Source: Candidatus Nanopelagicales bacterium
GTDB lineage: Bacteria; Actinomycetota; Actinomycetes; S36-B12; GCA-2699445
Assembly (NCBI GenBank): GCA_037045355.1
Contig: JBAOHO010000013.1
Span: 294,864 to 358,863 of the forward strand
Reading direction: 5' to 3'
DNA: 64,000 nt
The position numbers and the translations under genes were made by a program. Positions 8,073 through 16,066 of the stretch are shown here, one piece after another. Position 1 is the stretch's first letter, and every line of letters starts with the position of its first letter. The notes beneath the pieces are model-generated. The model was not told where the DNA came from. It saw nothing but the letters and a program-made list of their open reading frames with translations, and did no database searches.

Positions 8073-9598
8073 GATGTGGATCCGTTCTCGTGGGTGGGGG
8101 ATCCGTGCTCGTGGGTGGGGGATCCGTGCTCGTGGGTGGGGGATCCGTGCTCGTGGGTGGGGGATCCGTGCTCGTGGGTGGGGGATCCGTGCTCGTGGGT
8201 GGGGGATCCGTGCTCGTGGGTGAGGGATCCGTGCTCGTGGGTGAGGGATCCGTATTCGGCGAGGAAGAGCGCCTGGGCGCGGATCGAGCGTTCGAGTTCG
8301 GTCAGGTCGACACTCTCGTTCGGGGCGTGGATCCGGGCCAGGGGGTCCTGGGCGCCGGTCCCGACGACTTCGAGGTCGGGGAACTCGTCGATCAGGTTGG
8401 CGAGGAACGGGACCGCACCGCCGACGCCCTGCTCGGTCGGTTCGGTGCCGTAGGCGGCTCGCATGGCGCGGGCATAGGCCTGGTAGGCGCGACCGCCCGT
8501 CGCGACGAGTGTCCCGGGCGCGGGGGCGTCGTGCTCGAACTGGATGGCCAGGCCCCACGGGGCGTGGCTGCGCAGATGCTGCTCGAGCGCTGCCATCGCG
8601 TCGTTGGGATCCACCCCGGCGGGAATCCGGACACTCACCTTCGCCCGGGCCATCGGGACCAGGGCGTTGGGGGCGGTGTCGACAGGGGGAGCGTCCAACC
8701 CGACCACGTTGACGGAGGGTCGGGAGAACAGCCGGGAGGCGATCGAACCGGAGCCGATGAGCGGGACGTCGGGCAGGACTCCGGCCACCGCCCGGTAGGC
8801 CTGCTCCGGATAGTCGGCGCCGGGCCAGTCACTGCCCGGAATACCGTCGATCGCGCAATCACCGTTGTCGTCCACGAGTGTGCTGAGCAGTGTGATGAGC
8901 GCCATGAGCGCGTCGGGCGCCGGGCCGCCGCACATGCCGCTATGCCGGGGCTCGGCGAGAGTTCGCACGGTGACCACGCCGTCGACGATGCCGCGCAGGG
9001 CGGTCGTGAACGTGGGGAGTCCCAACTCGACAGGTCCCATGTCGTTGATCACGGCGGCGTCGATACCCGCGAACTGGTCGGGGTGCGTGCGTGGCCATTC
9101 CTCGAAAGCGCCCCCGAACTCCTCGGCCCCTTCGAGCAGGATCCGCAGTGTCACCGGTGGGGTCGCGCCGAATGCCCGCACGCAGGCGATGTGCGTCACG
9201 ACACCGGACTTGTCGTCAGCGGCGCCGCGCCCGTAGAGGCGGCCGGCCCGCTCGGTGGGATCGAACGGTGGGGAGTCCCACTTGGTGTCGTCCCCCCCGG
9301 GTTGAACGTCGTAGTGGGAGTAGAGCAGAACGGTGGGGGCTCCGGGGGGGCCGGGCAGGTCGGCGCGAACCGTGGGAGCGTCCTCGGGGCCGCCGATCAC
9401 TTCGACATCGGCCCCAGCTGCGCGCAGGAGTTCCGCGCACGCGTCGGCGCACTCGCGGACCGGGGCGGGATCGTAGCCCGGGCCGTTGATCGAGGGGATG
9501 CGCACGAGTCGTTCCAGGTCCGCTCGAACCTGGGGCATCAGCGAAGAGATGCGGTCGAACAACTCATGGGAATCTGTGCTGGAAGAGTTTGAGGCCAT
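8069..9598 (-). CDS. M20 family metallopeptidase (dipeptidase) with repeat-encoded His-rich tail
   Basis: 509 aa. Zinc-site motifs: YSHYDVQPGG, GRGAADDKSG, EGAEEFGG and RIHAPNESVD. Family members cleave dipeptides or deacylate amino acids in the cytoplasm. The normal domain ends near ALFLAEYG; after that come eight tandem heptapeptides of the type GS(P/L)THEH and a short GSTS end, encoded by the 21-bp repeats at 8078–8251. The tail carries about two His and one Glu per repeat and could bind metal; this is inference. The ATG at 9598 has a TAGCGT box 7 nt upstream. Confidence 0.85.
   Translation of the reverse strand: MASNSSSTDSHELFDRISSLMPQVRADLERLVRIPSINGPGYDPAPVRECADACAELLRAAGADVEVIGGPEDAPTVRADLPGPPGAPTVLLYSHYDVQPGGDDTKWDSPPFDPTERAGRLYGRGAADDKSGVVTHIACVRAFGATPPVTLRILLEGAEEFGGAFEEWPRTHPDQFAGIDAAVINDMGPVELGLPTFTTALRGIVDGVVTVRTLAEPRHSGMCGGPAPDALMALITLLSTLVDDNGDCAIDGIPGSDWPGADYPEQAYRAVAGVLPDVPLIGSGSIASRLFSRPSVNVVGLDAPPVDTAPNALVPMARAKVSVRIPAGVDPNDAMAALEQHLRSHAPWGLAIQFEHDAPAPGTLVATGGRAYQAYARAMRAAYGTEPTEQGVGGAVPFLANLIDEFPDLEVVGTGAQDPLARIHAPNESVDLTELERSIRAQALFLAEYGSLTHEHGSLTHEHGSPTHEHGSPTHEHGSPTHEHGSPTHEHGSPTHEHGSPTHENGSTS
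8078..8251. repeat. 21-bp tandem repeat array, about 8.3 copies, in frame
   Basis: GGATCC recurs at 8078, 8099, 8120, 8141, 8162, 8183, 8204, 8225 and 8246, exactly 21 bp apart. The unit continues as GTGCTCGTGGGTGGG, with small changes at both ends. On the minus strand it encodes the heptapeptide tail of the M20 peptidase and stops 6 bp before the hisN start codon. Confidence 0.95.
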
Positions 9599-9605
9599 GG
9601 TCGCC

Positions 9606-9611
9606 ACGCTA
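9606..9611 (-). promoter_or_regulatory. -10 box of a leaderless promoter for the M20 peptidase–hisN unit
   Basis: TAGCGT, then 7 nt (GGCGACC), then the ATG at 9598. It lies in the 49-bp gap after rsgA, so the pair can be transcribed separately from aroA–rsgA. Confidence 0.5.
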
Positions 9612-9647
9612 ATGAGCGGTCCGTCGGGTCGCCAGTGAGCCGGCCGG

Positions 9648-10646
9648 TCAAGTTGCCAGGGAGCGCAGCATCCGCCGCACCGAGTCGAGTCGGGCGACGC
9701 CGTCCGGGCCCGCGTTGCCCCCTGCCACCCAGGCATCGAGACCGCAGTGCGGCGGTTCGTGGTCGCAGCCGCGCGGGCAGTCGATCTCGCCGGCGGCGAG
9801 TTCGCCGAACGCTGCGACCACGTCCTCCGGATCCACATGGCCCAGCCCGAAGCTGCGCAGACCCGGGGTGTCGATGATCCAACCGCCACCCGGCAGCCGC
9901 AGTCCCACCGCGGACGTCGACGTATGTCGTCCGCGACCGGTGACCGCGTTGACCGATCCGATGTCCCGGTCGGCGTCGGGGACCAGACGGTTCACGAGGG
10001 TGGACTTGCCGACCCCCGATTGTCCGATGAGCACCGTGACGTGTCCGGCGAGCCGCTGCGCCAACTCGTCAGCAGGCTGTGCGCGGGTTGTCGCGATTGC
10101 CGCGAGGCCGAGTGGAGCATAGGCATCGGCCAGAGCGGAGGCCGGACTCAGGTCTGTTTTCGTGACGATCAGCAGCGGGGTGAGCCCGGCCGTGTAGGCG
10201 GCCACCAGGCAGCGGTCGATGAAGCCTTCGCGCGGCTCCGGCTCGGCGGCGGCGACGACGATTCCCAGGGTGTCCGCGTTGGCCACGACGACACGTTCGA
10301 CCGGGTCAGTGTCGTCAGGTGTGCGCCGCAGGGCGGTGCGTCGGGGTTCCAGCCGAACGATGCGGGCGAGGGTCCCCGGTTCCCCTGTCAGGTCGCCCAC
10401 GAGTGCCACGCGGTCACCCACCACGACCGACCTCCGGCCGAGTTCACGTGCGCGCACCGCCGTGACCACTGCCGATCCGGCTCCCAGGTCGACGGTGAGT
10501 CGACCCCGATCGACTGCGACGACGAGTCCGACCGTGGCGTCGTCATGAGCTGGTCGTTCCTTGGAACGGGGTCGGGAGCTGCGCCCAGGACGGACCCGGA
10601 CGTCGTCTTCGCTGTACTCGTGAGACGCGTTGCGGGACCGGGACAC
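9648..10646 (-). CDS. rsgA: Ribosome small-subunit biogenesis GTPase RsgA
   Basis: 332 aa from the GTG at 10646. OB-fold N-terminus (VRVRPGRSSRPRSKERPAH onward), then a circularly permuted GTPase: VTKTDL (G4) precedes the P-loop GQSGVGKST and G3 DTPGLR; C-terminal zinc knuckle CPRGCDHEPPHCGL. It matures the 30S subunit. The frame is continuous with aroA upstream, so as written the two read as one 764-residue protein, but the GTG sits in a TAGTG overlap consistent with a normal separate start. Confidence 0.85.
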   Translation of the reverse strand: MSRSRNASHEYSEDDVRVRPGRSSRPRSKERPAHDDATVGLVVAVDRGRLTVDLGAGSAVVTAVRARELGRRSVVVGDRVALVGDLTGEPGTLARIVRLEPRRTALRRTPDDTDPVERVVVANADTLGIVVAAAEPEPREGFIDRCLVAAYTAGLTPLLIVTKTDLSPASALADAYAPLGLAAIATTRAQPADELAQRLAGHVTVLIGQSGVGKSTLVNRLVPDADRDIGSVNAVTGRGRHTSTSAVGLRLPGGGWIIDTPGLRSFGLGHVDPEDVVAAFGELAAGEIDCPRGCDHEPPHCGLDAWVAGGNAGPDGVARLDSVRRMLRSLAT

Positions 10647-11942
10647 TAGTTGCCGGGCTCCGGTTACGGCGTGTGCCCACGCAGTGGAGAATCCTGGGAA
10701 CGTCTTGGCGGTGGTCGCAACGTCTTCGATCAGGACCCCCGGTACGCGAGCTCCGAGGATCGCGCCGCACGTGGCCATCCGGTGGTCGCTGTAGGTCGAC
10801 CAGAGGCCCCCGTGCAGGCGCGCGGGACGGATGGTCAGTCCGTCGCTGTCGGCATGCACGTCGCCTCCGAGGGCGTTGAGTTGACCGGCGATCGCCCGGA
10901 GCCGATCGGTCTCGTGCCCCGCGATGTGACCGATCCCGGACAACCGTGACGGGGAGTCGGCGAGCGCGGCCACCGCGGCGATCGTGGGGACGAGTTCGCC
11001 CAGGTCGCGTAGGTCGGCGTCGACTCCGCTGATCGCTCCCGTCCCGGTGATCGACATACCGTCGGGACCGGAGTCGAAGCGAGCACCCATGTCGATGAAC
11101 ACCTCCCGCAACTGCCGGTCAGGTTGCAGGCTGTCGCTCGGCCAGTCGGGGACCTCGATGCGTCCATGGGTGATCAGGGCGAGTGCCGCGAACGGCGCGG
11201 CATTGGACAGATCGGGTTCGACGGTCCGATCGAGGGCGCGGATCGGACCCGCCGTCACCGACCAGTCTGCGTTCGTGCGGTCCGATGCGTGCGCGTCGGT
11301 GGCCACCCCGTGCTGATTGAGCATGCGCATCGTCATGGCGATGTGGGGCAGCGAGGGAATCGGCGCGCCCCGATGGCGCACAGTCACGCCCCGATCGAAC
11401 CTCGCGCCGGACAGGAGCAGCGCGCTGACCACCTGGCTGGTGGTCGAGGCATCGACATCGACGACGCCACCGGGCACATGACCGATGCCGTGCACCGTGA
11501 AGGGAAGCCGGGTGGCATCGGCAGCGATGCGGATGCCCAGGCTCCGAAGCGCTGCCAGAAGCGCTGCCATCGGGCGCTCCCGGGCCCGGGGATCGCCGTC
11601 GAAGTGGACATCCGCACTCGTCAGGGCTGCCACGGGGGGGACGAAACGCATGACGGTCCCGGCCAGTCCACACTCCACCGACACCGCGCTCGTCGCAGTG
11701 CCGGGCGTTACGGTGACCGAGGTCTCGGGGGATCCCGCCACCTCGGCCCCGAGGGCTCGCAGCGCTGTGAGCATCAGGTCGAGATCGCGGGACCCGGCGG
11801 GAAGCCCCGCGACGGATGATGTCCCGTCGGACAGCGCCGCCAGCAGCAACGCCCGGTTGGCAACGGACTTCGAACCGGGCACCGTGACCCGCGCGTCCAC
11901 CGGCCCGTTGGCCGTGGGAGCGGGCCAAGGATCTGTCACCAC
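10646..11942 (-). CDS. aroA: 3-phosphoshikimate 1-carboxyvinyltransferase (EPSP synthase)
   Basis: About 431 aa, shikimate pathway step joining PEP to shikimate-3-phosphate. Motifs: VPGSKSVANRALLLAAL, LAGTVMRF, STTSQVVSALLL, EPDLSNAAPF and YSDHRMATCGAI. As written, the frame runs without a stop into rsgA. Removing one base near 10661 (ACC-g-GAG) gives an end of ...PGN and a TAG at 10648–10646 overlapping the rsgA GTG, a normal gene end. The same kind of extra base is seen in other genes here, so I treat the apparent fusion as probably not real. GTG start at 11942, or the next codon. Confidence 0.85.
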
Positions 11943-12070
11943 TTGCCTAACTCCGCGGAGACGTTGCCTAACTCCGCGGAGACGTTGCCTAACTCCGCGG
12001 AGACGTTGCCTAACTCCGCGGAGACGGTGCCAAGCTCCGGGGTGAGAGTGCCGGATTCCGGAGTGATGGC
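11943..12070. repeat. 21-bp tandem repeat array upstream of aroA
   Basis: Four near-identical 21-bp units containing TTGCCTAA and the 10-bp palindrome CTCCGCGGAG, followed by two diverged copies (GTGCCAAGCTCCGG..., GTGCCGGATTCCGG...). The array ends one base before the aroA GTG, so it occupies the whole proximal leader of the gene. Both strands are open through it; a 73-codon minus-strand frame (11936–12157) encodes SAELGNV repeats but lacks support as a gene. Confidence 0.9.
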
Positions 12071-12339
12071 GGCGGGCTTGATCACGGCACCGAACAGCGT
12101 CATCCGCAGGCGTTCGTCCTCCACCACGGGGGTGAGCCTATCCGGGCCGAACCCCATCGCGAGGGTGCTCGCGAAGGCCGGAATCGGCTGGTGAGGTTAA
12201 CCTTTGTTGAACCCCCGACCCCGGAGCGGCTTCCGGCCCGGTGATCGGGCAGGATAGAAGCACGGCGTTTGCGATCACGGATCGATGCCGCTACGGGTGC
12301 ACGCCGCGCCTGCATGCATCGTGTGGAGACGGAGTAGAA
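12071..12339. other. Divergent control region between aroA and pckG, no gene seen
   Basis: Contains an imperfect 19-bp dyad GGTTAACCTTTGTTGAACC near 12196, possibly an operator. The pckG ribosome binding site (GGAGACGGAG) lies just before the ATG. I see no other supported feature; the short open frame on the minus strand is discussed under rejected items. Confidence 0.4.
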
Positions 12340-14187
12340 ATGACCATTCCCGGTTTGGAGAACCCGCCGACCAAGAACAAGAAGTTGCTCGAGTGGGTCG
12401 AAGAGGCCGCCGAACTCACGCAGCCGGACCGCGTCGTGTGGTGCGACGGCTCGCGATGCCGAGTGGAACCGACTGACCGCAGGAGATGGTCGAGTCGGGC
12501 ACCTTCATCCGTCTCAACCCCGAGAAGCGCCCCAACTCGTTCCTCGCGCGTTCGCAACCCGTCCGACGTCGCCCGCGTCGAGGACCGCACCTTCATCTGC
12601 TCGCTGCGATGAAGAGGATGCCGGCCCGACCAACAACTGGATGGATCCCGCCGAGATGCGGGCGACCCTCAAGCGGCTGTTCGCCGGCTGCATGCGCGGG
12701 CGCACGATGTACGTGATCCCCTTCTCGATGGGTCCGCTTGGGGTCGCGCATCTCCCAGCTGGGCGTCGAGATCACGGACTCGCCCTACGTCGTGGTCAAC
12801 ATGCGGATCATGACTCGCATGGGCCAGGCCGGCCCTCGACGTGATCGGCGAGGACGGCGACTTCGTGCCGGCGCTGCACTCGTGTCGGCTACCCGCTGAT
12901 CGATGCCGAGGGCAACCGCCGCGACGACGTCGCTTGGCCGTGCAACGACGACCAAGTACATCGTCCACTTCCCGGAGACCCGCGAGATCTGGTCTTACGG
13001 CTCCGGTTACGGCGGCAACGCCCTGCTGGGCAAGAAGTGCTTCGCGCTGCGTATCGCATCGGCCATGGCCCGCGACGAGGGCTGGATGGCCGAGCACATG
13101 CTCGATCCTCAAGCTCACCGCGCCCGGACGGCGACGTGAAGTACCTGACGGCGGCCTTCCCGTCGGCTTGCGGCAAGACCAACCTGGCCATGCTCGAGCC
13201 GACGTGTGCCGGGCTGGAAGGTCGAGACCGTCGGCGACGACATCGCCTGGATGCGGTACGGCGATGATGGTCGGCTGTACGCCATCAACCCCGAAGCCGG
13301 CTTCTTCGGCGTCGCGCCGGGCACGGGCATGCATACGAACGCCAACGCGATCCGCTCCCTGTGAGGGCAACTGCATCTTCACCAACGTCGCGCTGACCGA
13401 CGACGGCGACGTGTGGTGGGAGGGCATGACGGAGGACGCACCGAGCGCACCTCATCGACTGGAAGGGCAACGACTGGACACCGGAGTCCGATGCCCCCTC
13501 CAGCCACCCGAACGCCCGGTTCACCGCGCCGGCCTGCGCAGTGCCCGTCCATCGCGCCCAACTGGGAGGATCCCGCCGGGTGTCCCGATCTCGGCGATCC
13601 TGTTCGGGGGCCGACGCGCTACCAACGTGCCGCTGGTCACCGAGGCGCTGCGACTGGGATCACGGCGTGTTCCTGGGTGCGACGATCGCCTCGGAGCAGA
13701 CCGCGGCGGCGGAGGGCACAGTCGGCGGCCCTGCGTCGCGACCCCTTCGCCATGCTGCCGTTCTGCGGCTACAACATGGCCGACTACTGGGGTCACTGGC
13801 TGAAGATCGGCGAGATGACCGATGCCGACAAGCTGCCCAAGGTCTACCAGGTCAACTGGTTCCGCAAGGACGACGACGGCAAGTTCCTGTGGCCGGGCTT
13901 CGGCGACAACTCACGCGTGCTCGTCGTGGATCATCGAGCGGGTCGAGGGCGGCACCGAAGCCGAGCAGACGGCGATCGGTGGCCGACCGAAGGATGGCGA
14001 CCTCTACCTCGAGGGTCTCGACCTCACCGATGAGCAGGTTGCCGAGCTGTTCGCGGTCGATCCGAAGTCCTGGCTGGCCGAAGCCGACCTCACCGAGGAG
14101 TACTTCGCGAAGTTCGGCGACAAGGTTCCGGCGAAGTTGCAGGAGGAACTCACCGCCCTGCGGGAGCGCCTCCGCGCCTCTGAGTGA
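12340..14187 (+). CDS. pckG: Phosphoenolpyruvate carboxykinase (GTP), interrupted by 18 extra bases
   Basis: Gluconeogenic enzyme converting oxaloacetate and GTP to PEP, CO2 and GDP. Recognisable blocks: TKNKKLLEWVEEAAEL, MYVIPFSMGPLG, FPSACGKTNLAMLEP (the GTP-binding P-loop with active-site Cys), LFGGRRATNVPLV and LPFCGYNMADYWGHW. No single frame covers the gene. Dropping one base at about 12454, 12479, 12555, 12607, 12740, 12831, 12883, 12953, 13104, 13126, 13205, 13362, 13444, 13535, 13581, 13651, 13727 and 13926 restores one 609-residue protein of normal family length. No deletions, no inactivating substitutions, and all catalytic motifs are kept. The ATG at 12340 has a good GGAG site. 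Confidence 0.9.
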
Positions 14188-14190
14188 CCT

Positions 14191-15495
14191 GTGCCCCGGC
14201 TGATCGCCCTGGGTGGCTCCGTCACCGTCGCGGCGCTGCTCTTGACGACTGCCGGAGCCCAGGCGGGCGGGTCGTGGGGTCGGGCCAAGGTGCTCGACCG
14301 CGAACGGGTCGGTCCTCCCTCTGTCGCCACCGCCGAGAAGAAGGGCGCCGCCAGCGCGAGCTGGATCGATGACAGGGGCCAGGCTTTCGTCGTCAGATTC
14401 CGCAACAGCAAGTGGGAGGCCCCGGAACGGTTCGGCGAGCGTGGCAAGGTGGCCGACTTGAACGTCCTCGAGTCCGACGACGGGTCCCGCGCGTTGGCGG
14501 TCTGGGCCCGGGTGCGCCCCAACGGAAAACTGCGTGCTGTCATGGCGGCCGGGCGCACCGGAACCCGGTGGGGTCGTGCCGAAGTAGTGATGTCGGGCGC
14601 GAACTACCGCGGTATCGACGTATCCCTCTCCAGCGATGGTGAGCGGGCGGTCGCGGTGGTGGAGGCCGGCGTCGCCGGTGACCCGCGGCAGTCGGCGTTG
14701 TACTCGGCGACCATGCGCGGGTCTCAGTGGGCGAAGCCTCACCTGATCACCCAGCAGGGCGAGATCTCCGATGTTCACCTCGTGATGGACCCGTCAGCGG
14801 CCCGCAGTGTCTTGGCGTATCAGGTGGCTCCACCACAAGGTGGTGGTGAGCGGATCGTCGTCCGGGACGGTTCTCCGGCCAAGTGGTCTGCGGAGCAGAC
14901 CGTGGCGACGGGCAGTCGCGAGTACGACAGTCTTTTCCTCGCGGACGCTGCGCTGGGCGGTGACACCGTCATGGTGGGCTGGGGGAGGACTGACGACGAG
15001 GCCGACCGCCAAGCGAGCGTGTCCGTTCGCACAGCCGGTAACTGGAGTGTTCAGTCGCTGAGCCCGCAACCGGTCAACCAGATCTCCGTCGGGGTCGCGA
15101 ACAACGGCACCTCTGGACTCGCGGTGTTCCAGGAACGGGACCCGCTCGGAACCATGGCTGCCCGAGCGCAGAGTTGGACATCGGGTACCTGGGGCGCGCC
15201 GGTCACAATCGGGTCCGATACCGCCGGACTCGGGGTCTCGGACACCCGGCTGGTGATGAGCCGTTCCGGAGCCCACGCGACCGCCACATGGCTGGCCGTG
15301 GACGAATGCTGTGGCCGGGTGCTTCACTCCGCCGACTACCGGGTGGGCAGTGGCTGGACCGGCGACCAGAGGGTCTCCCAGAGGTCGGTGCGCTCCTACG
15401 CCGTGGCGTCCGCGCGCCAAGGTCGGCGGGTGGTGGCGGTCTTCGATCACCCCGCCGACAAGCCGACTATCGAAGCGGTCGTCAAGGCAGGCTGA
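14191..15495 (+). CDS. Secreted repeat protein, probable beta-propeller
   Basis: 434 aa with an N-terminal signal peptide (AALLLTTAGAQA). About eight repeats carry a W-x-x-(A/P) motif at the end of each unit: SWGRAKV, KWEAPERF, RWGRAEVV, QWAKPHLI, KWSAEQTV, NWSVQSLS, TWGAPVTI, GWTGDQRV. This periodicity suggests a sialidase/BNR-like propeller, but no catalytic residues are recognised. It starts 3 bp after pckG with GTG and is probably read through from it. Function unknown. Confidence 0.65.
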   Translation: MPRLIALGGSVTVAALLLTTAGAQAGGSWGRAKVLDRERVGPPSVATAEKKGAASASWIDDRGQAFVVRFRNSKWEAPERFGERGKVADLNVLESDDGSRALAVWARVRPNGKLRAVMAAGRTGTRWGRAEVVMSGANYRGIDVSLSSDGERAVAVVEAGVAGDPRQSALYSATMRGSQWAKPHLITQQGEISDVHLVMDPSAARSVLAYQVAPPQGGGERIVVRDGSPAKWSAEQTVATGSREYDSLFLADAALGGDTVMVGWGRTDDEADRQASVSVRTAGNWSVQSLSPQPVNQISVGVANNGTSGLAVFQERDPLGTMAARAQSWTSGTWGAPVTIGSDTAGLGVSDTRLVMSRSGAHATATWLAVDECCGRVLHSADYRVGSGWTGDQRVSQRSVRSYAVASARQGRRVVAVFDHPADKPTIEAVVKAG

Positions 15496-15511
15496 TCCGC
15501 GCTGATCCGCG

Positions 15512-15526
15512 GCGGTCGGCGACCGC
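15512..15526 (+). terminator. Hairpin after the secreted propeller gene
   Basis: GCGGTC-GGC-GACCGC, 6-bp perfect stem starting 16 bp past the stop. There is no T-run, so if it terminates it is of the actinobacterial U-less type. Confidence 0.35.
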
Positions 15527-15693
15527 TCGGCCAACCCCGAATCCACCGATCCTTCGGCTACTGCGCGCCACCATCGGGGCGCCCTGGCGGCGTTGCAGCC
15601 GCTCACCAGTGGCCCACACTGCCGTCGCGAGTGCGCCTTGCCATCGCACCCCGCTGGTGACCCTCGCTACTCCGAGAATCGGTAGATCCGGGC

Positions 15694-15699
15694 TAGCCT
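15694..15699 (+). promoter_or_regulatory. -10 box of a leaderless promoter for the DUF2516 gene
   Basis: TAGCCT, 6 nt, then the GTG at 15706. Confidence 0.55.
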
Positions 15700-15705
15700 A
15701 ACGTC

Positions 15706-16017
15706 GTGGGTACCTTTACCACCGCTCTTCAGGTGGTCCTGGCATACGGTTCTCTGATCGTCTTGATCTGGGCATTCGTCGATGCCCTGCGTTTCTCGAA
15801 GACCGACTACAAGATTGCCGACCGCATGCCCCGGATGGCCTGGCTGATCATCCTCGGATTCTGCTTCGCGATGCTGCTGTGGCTGGGGGGATGGCGCCCC
15901 GATGAACCGTTCGGGCCGCGCAGCATCATGTGGTTCGCGAGCATGTTGGTCGTCGCTGTGTACTTCTACGACATGCGCCCCAAACTCATGAACGCTCGCA
16001 TCGAGCGCAACCGCTGA
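15706..16017 (+). CDS. DUF2516 family membrane protein
   Basis: 103 aa with three hydrophobic segments (about residues 8–27, 44–62 and 73–87). The spacing ALRFSKTDYKIADRMPRMAW and the short third helix match the actinobacterial DUF2516 family. Function unknown. Leaderless GTG start. It converges with the amidohydrolase gene across a hairpin at 16022–16040. Confidence 0.75.
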   Translation: MGTFTTALQVVLAYGSLIVLIWAFVDALRFSKTDYKIADRMPRMAWLIILGFCFAMLLWLGGWRPDEPFGPRSIMWFASMLVVAVYFYDMRPKLMNARIERNR

Positions 16018-16021
16018 TCTG

Positions 16022-16040
16022 ATCCGGGCTGAACCCGGAT
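16022..16040. terminator. Bidirectional hairpin between convergent genes
   Basis: ATCCGGG-CTGAA-CCCGGAT, perfect 7-bp stem with a 5-nt loop, placed 5 bp after the DUF2516 stop and 26 bp after the end of the convergent amidohydrolase gene. Confidence 0.5.
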
Positions 16041-16066
16041 TCACCGACCTGGCCGTCCGAGCACCT

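Noticed and set aside
8078..8251. CRISPR array
   Set aside because: Repeats are directly adjacent with no spacers, unit 21 bp, and in frame with the M20 gene. The same holds for the other arrays.
11936..12157. 73-codon minus-strand gene ending in SAELGNV repeats
   Set aside because: Open mostly because the 21-bp array lacks stops in several frames; no clear start signal and no recognisable family.
12340..14187. pckG as a decayed pseudogene
   Set aside because: Lesions are insertions only, all fit between codons, and all motifs are intact. Decay would give deletions and substitutions too.
12340..14187. Programmed +1 frameshifting as the normal explanation
   Set aside because: Eighteen shifts in one gene with no shared slippery motif would be unprecedented; the strain-allele explanation is simpler. 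Kept only as an outside possibility.
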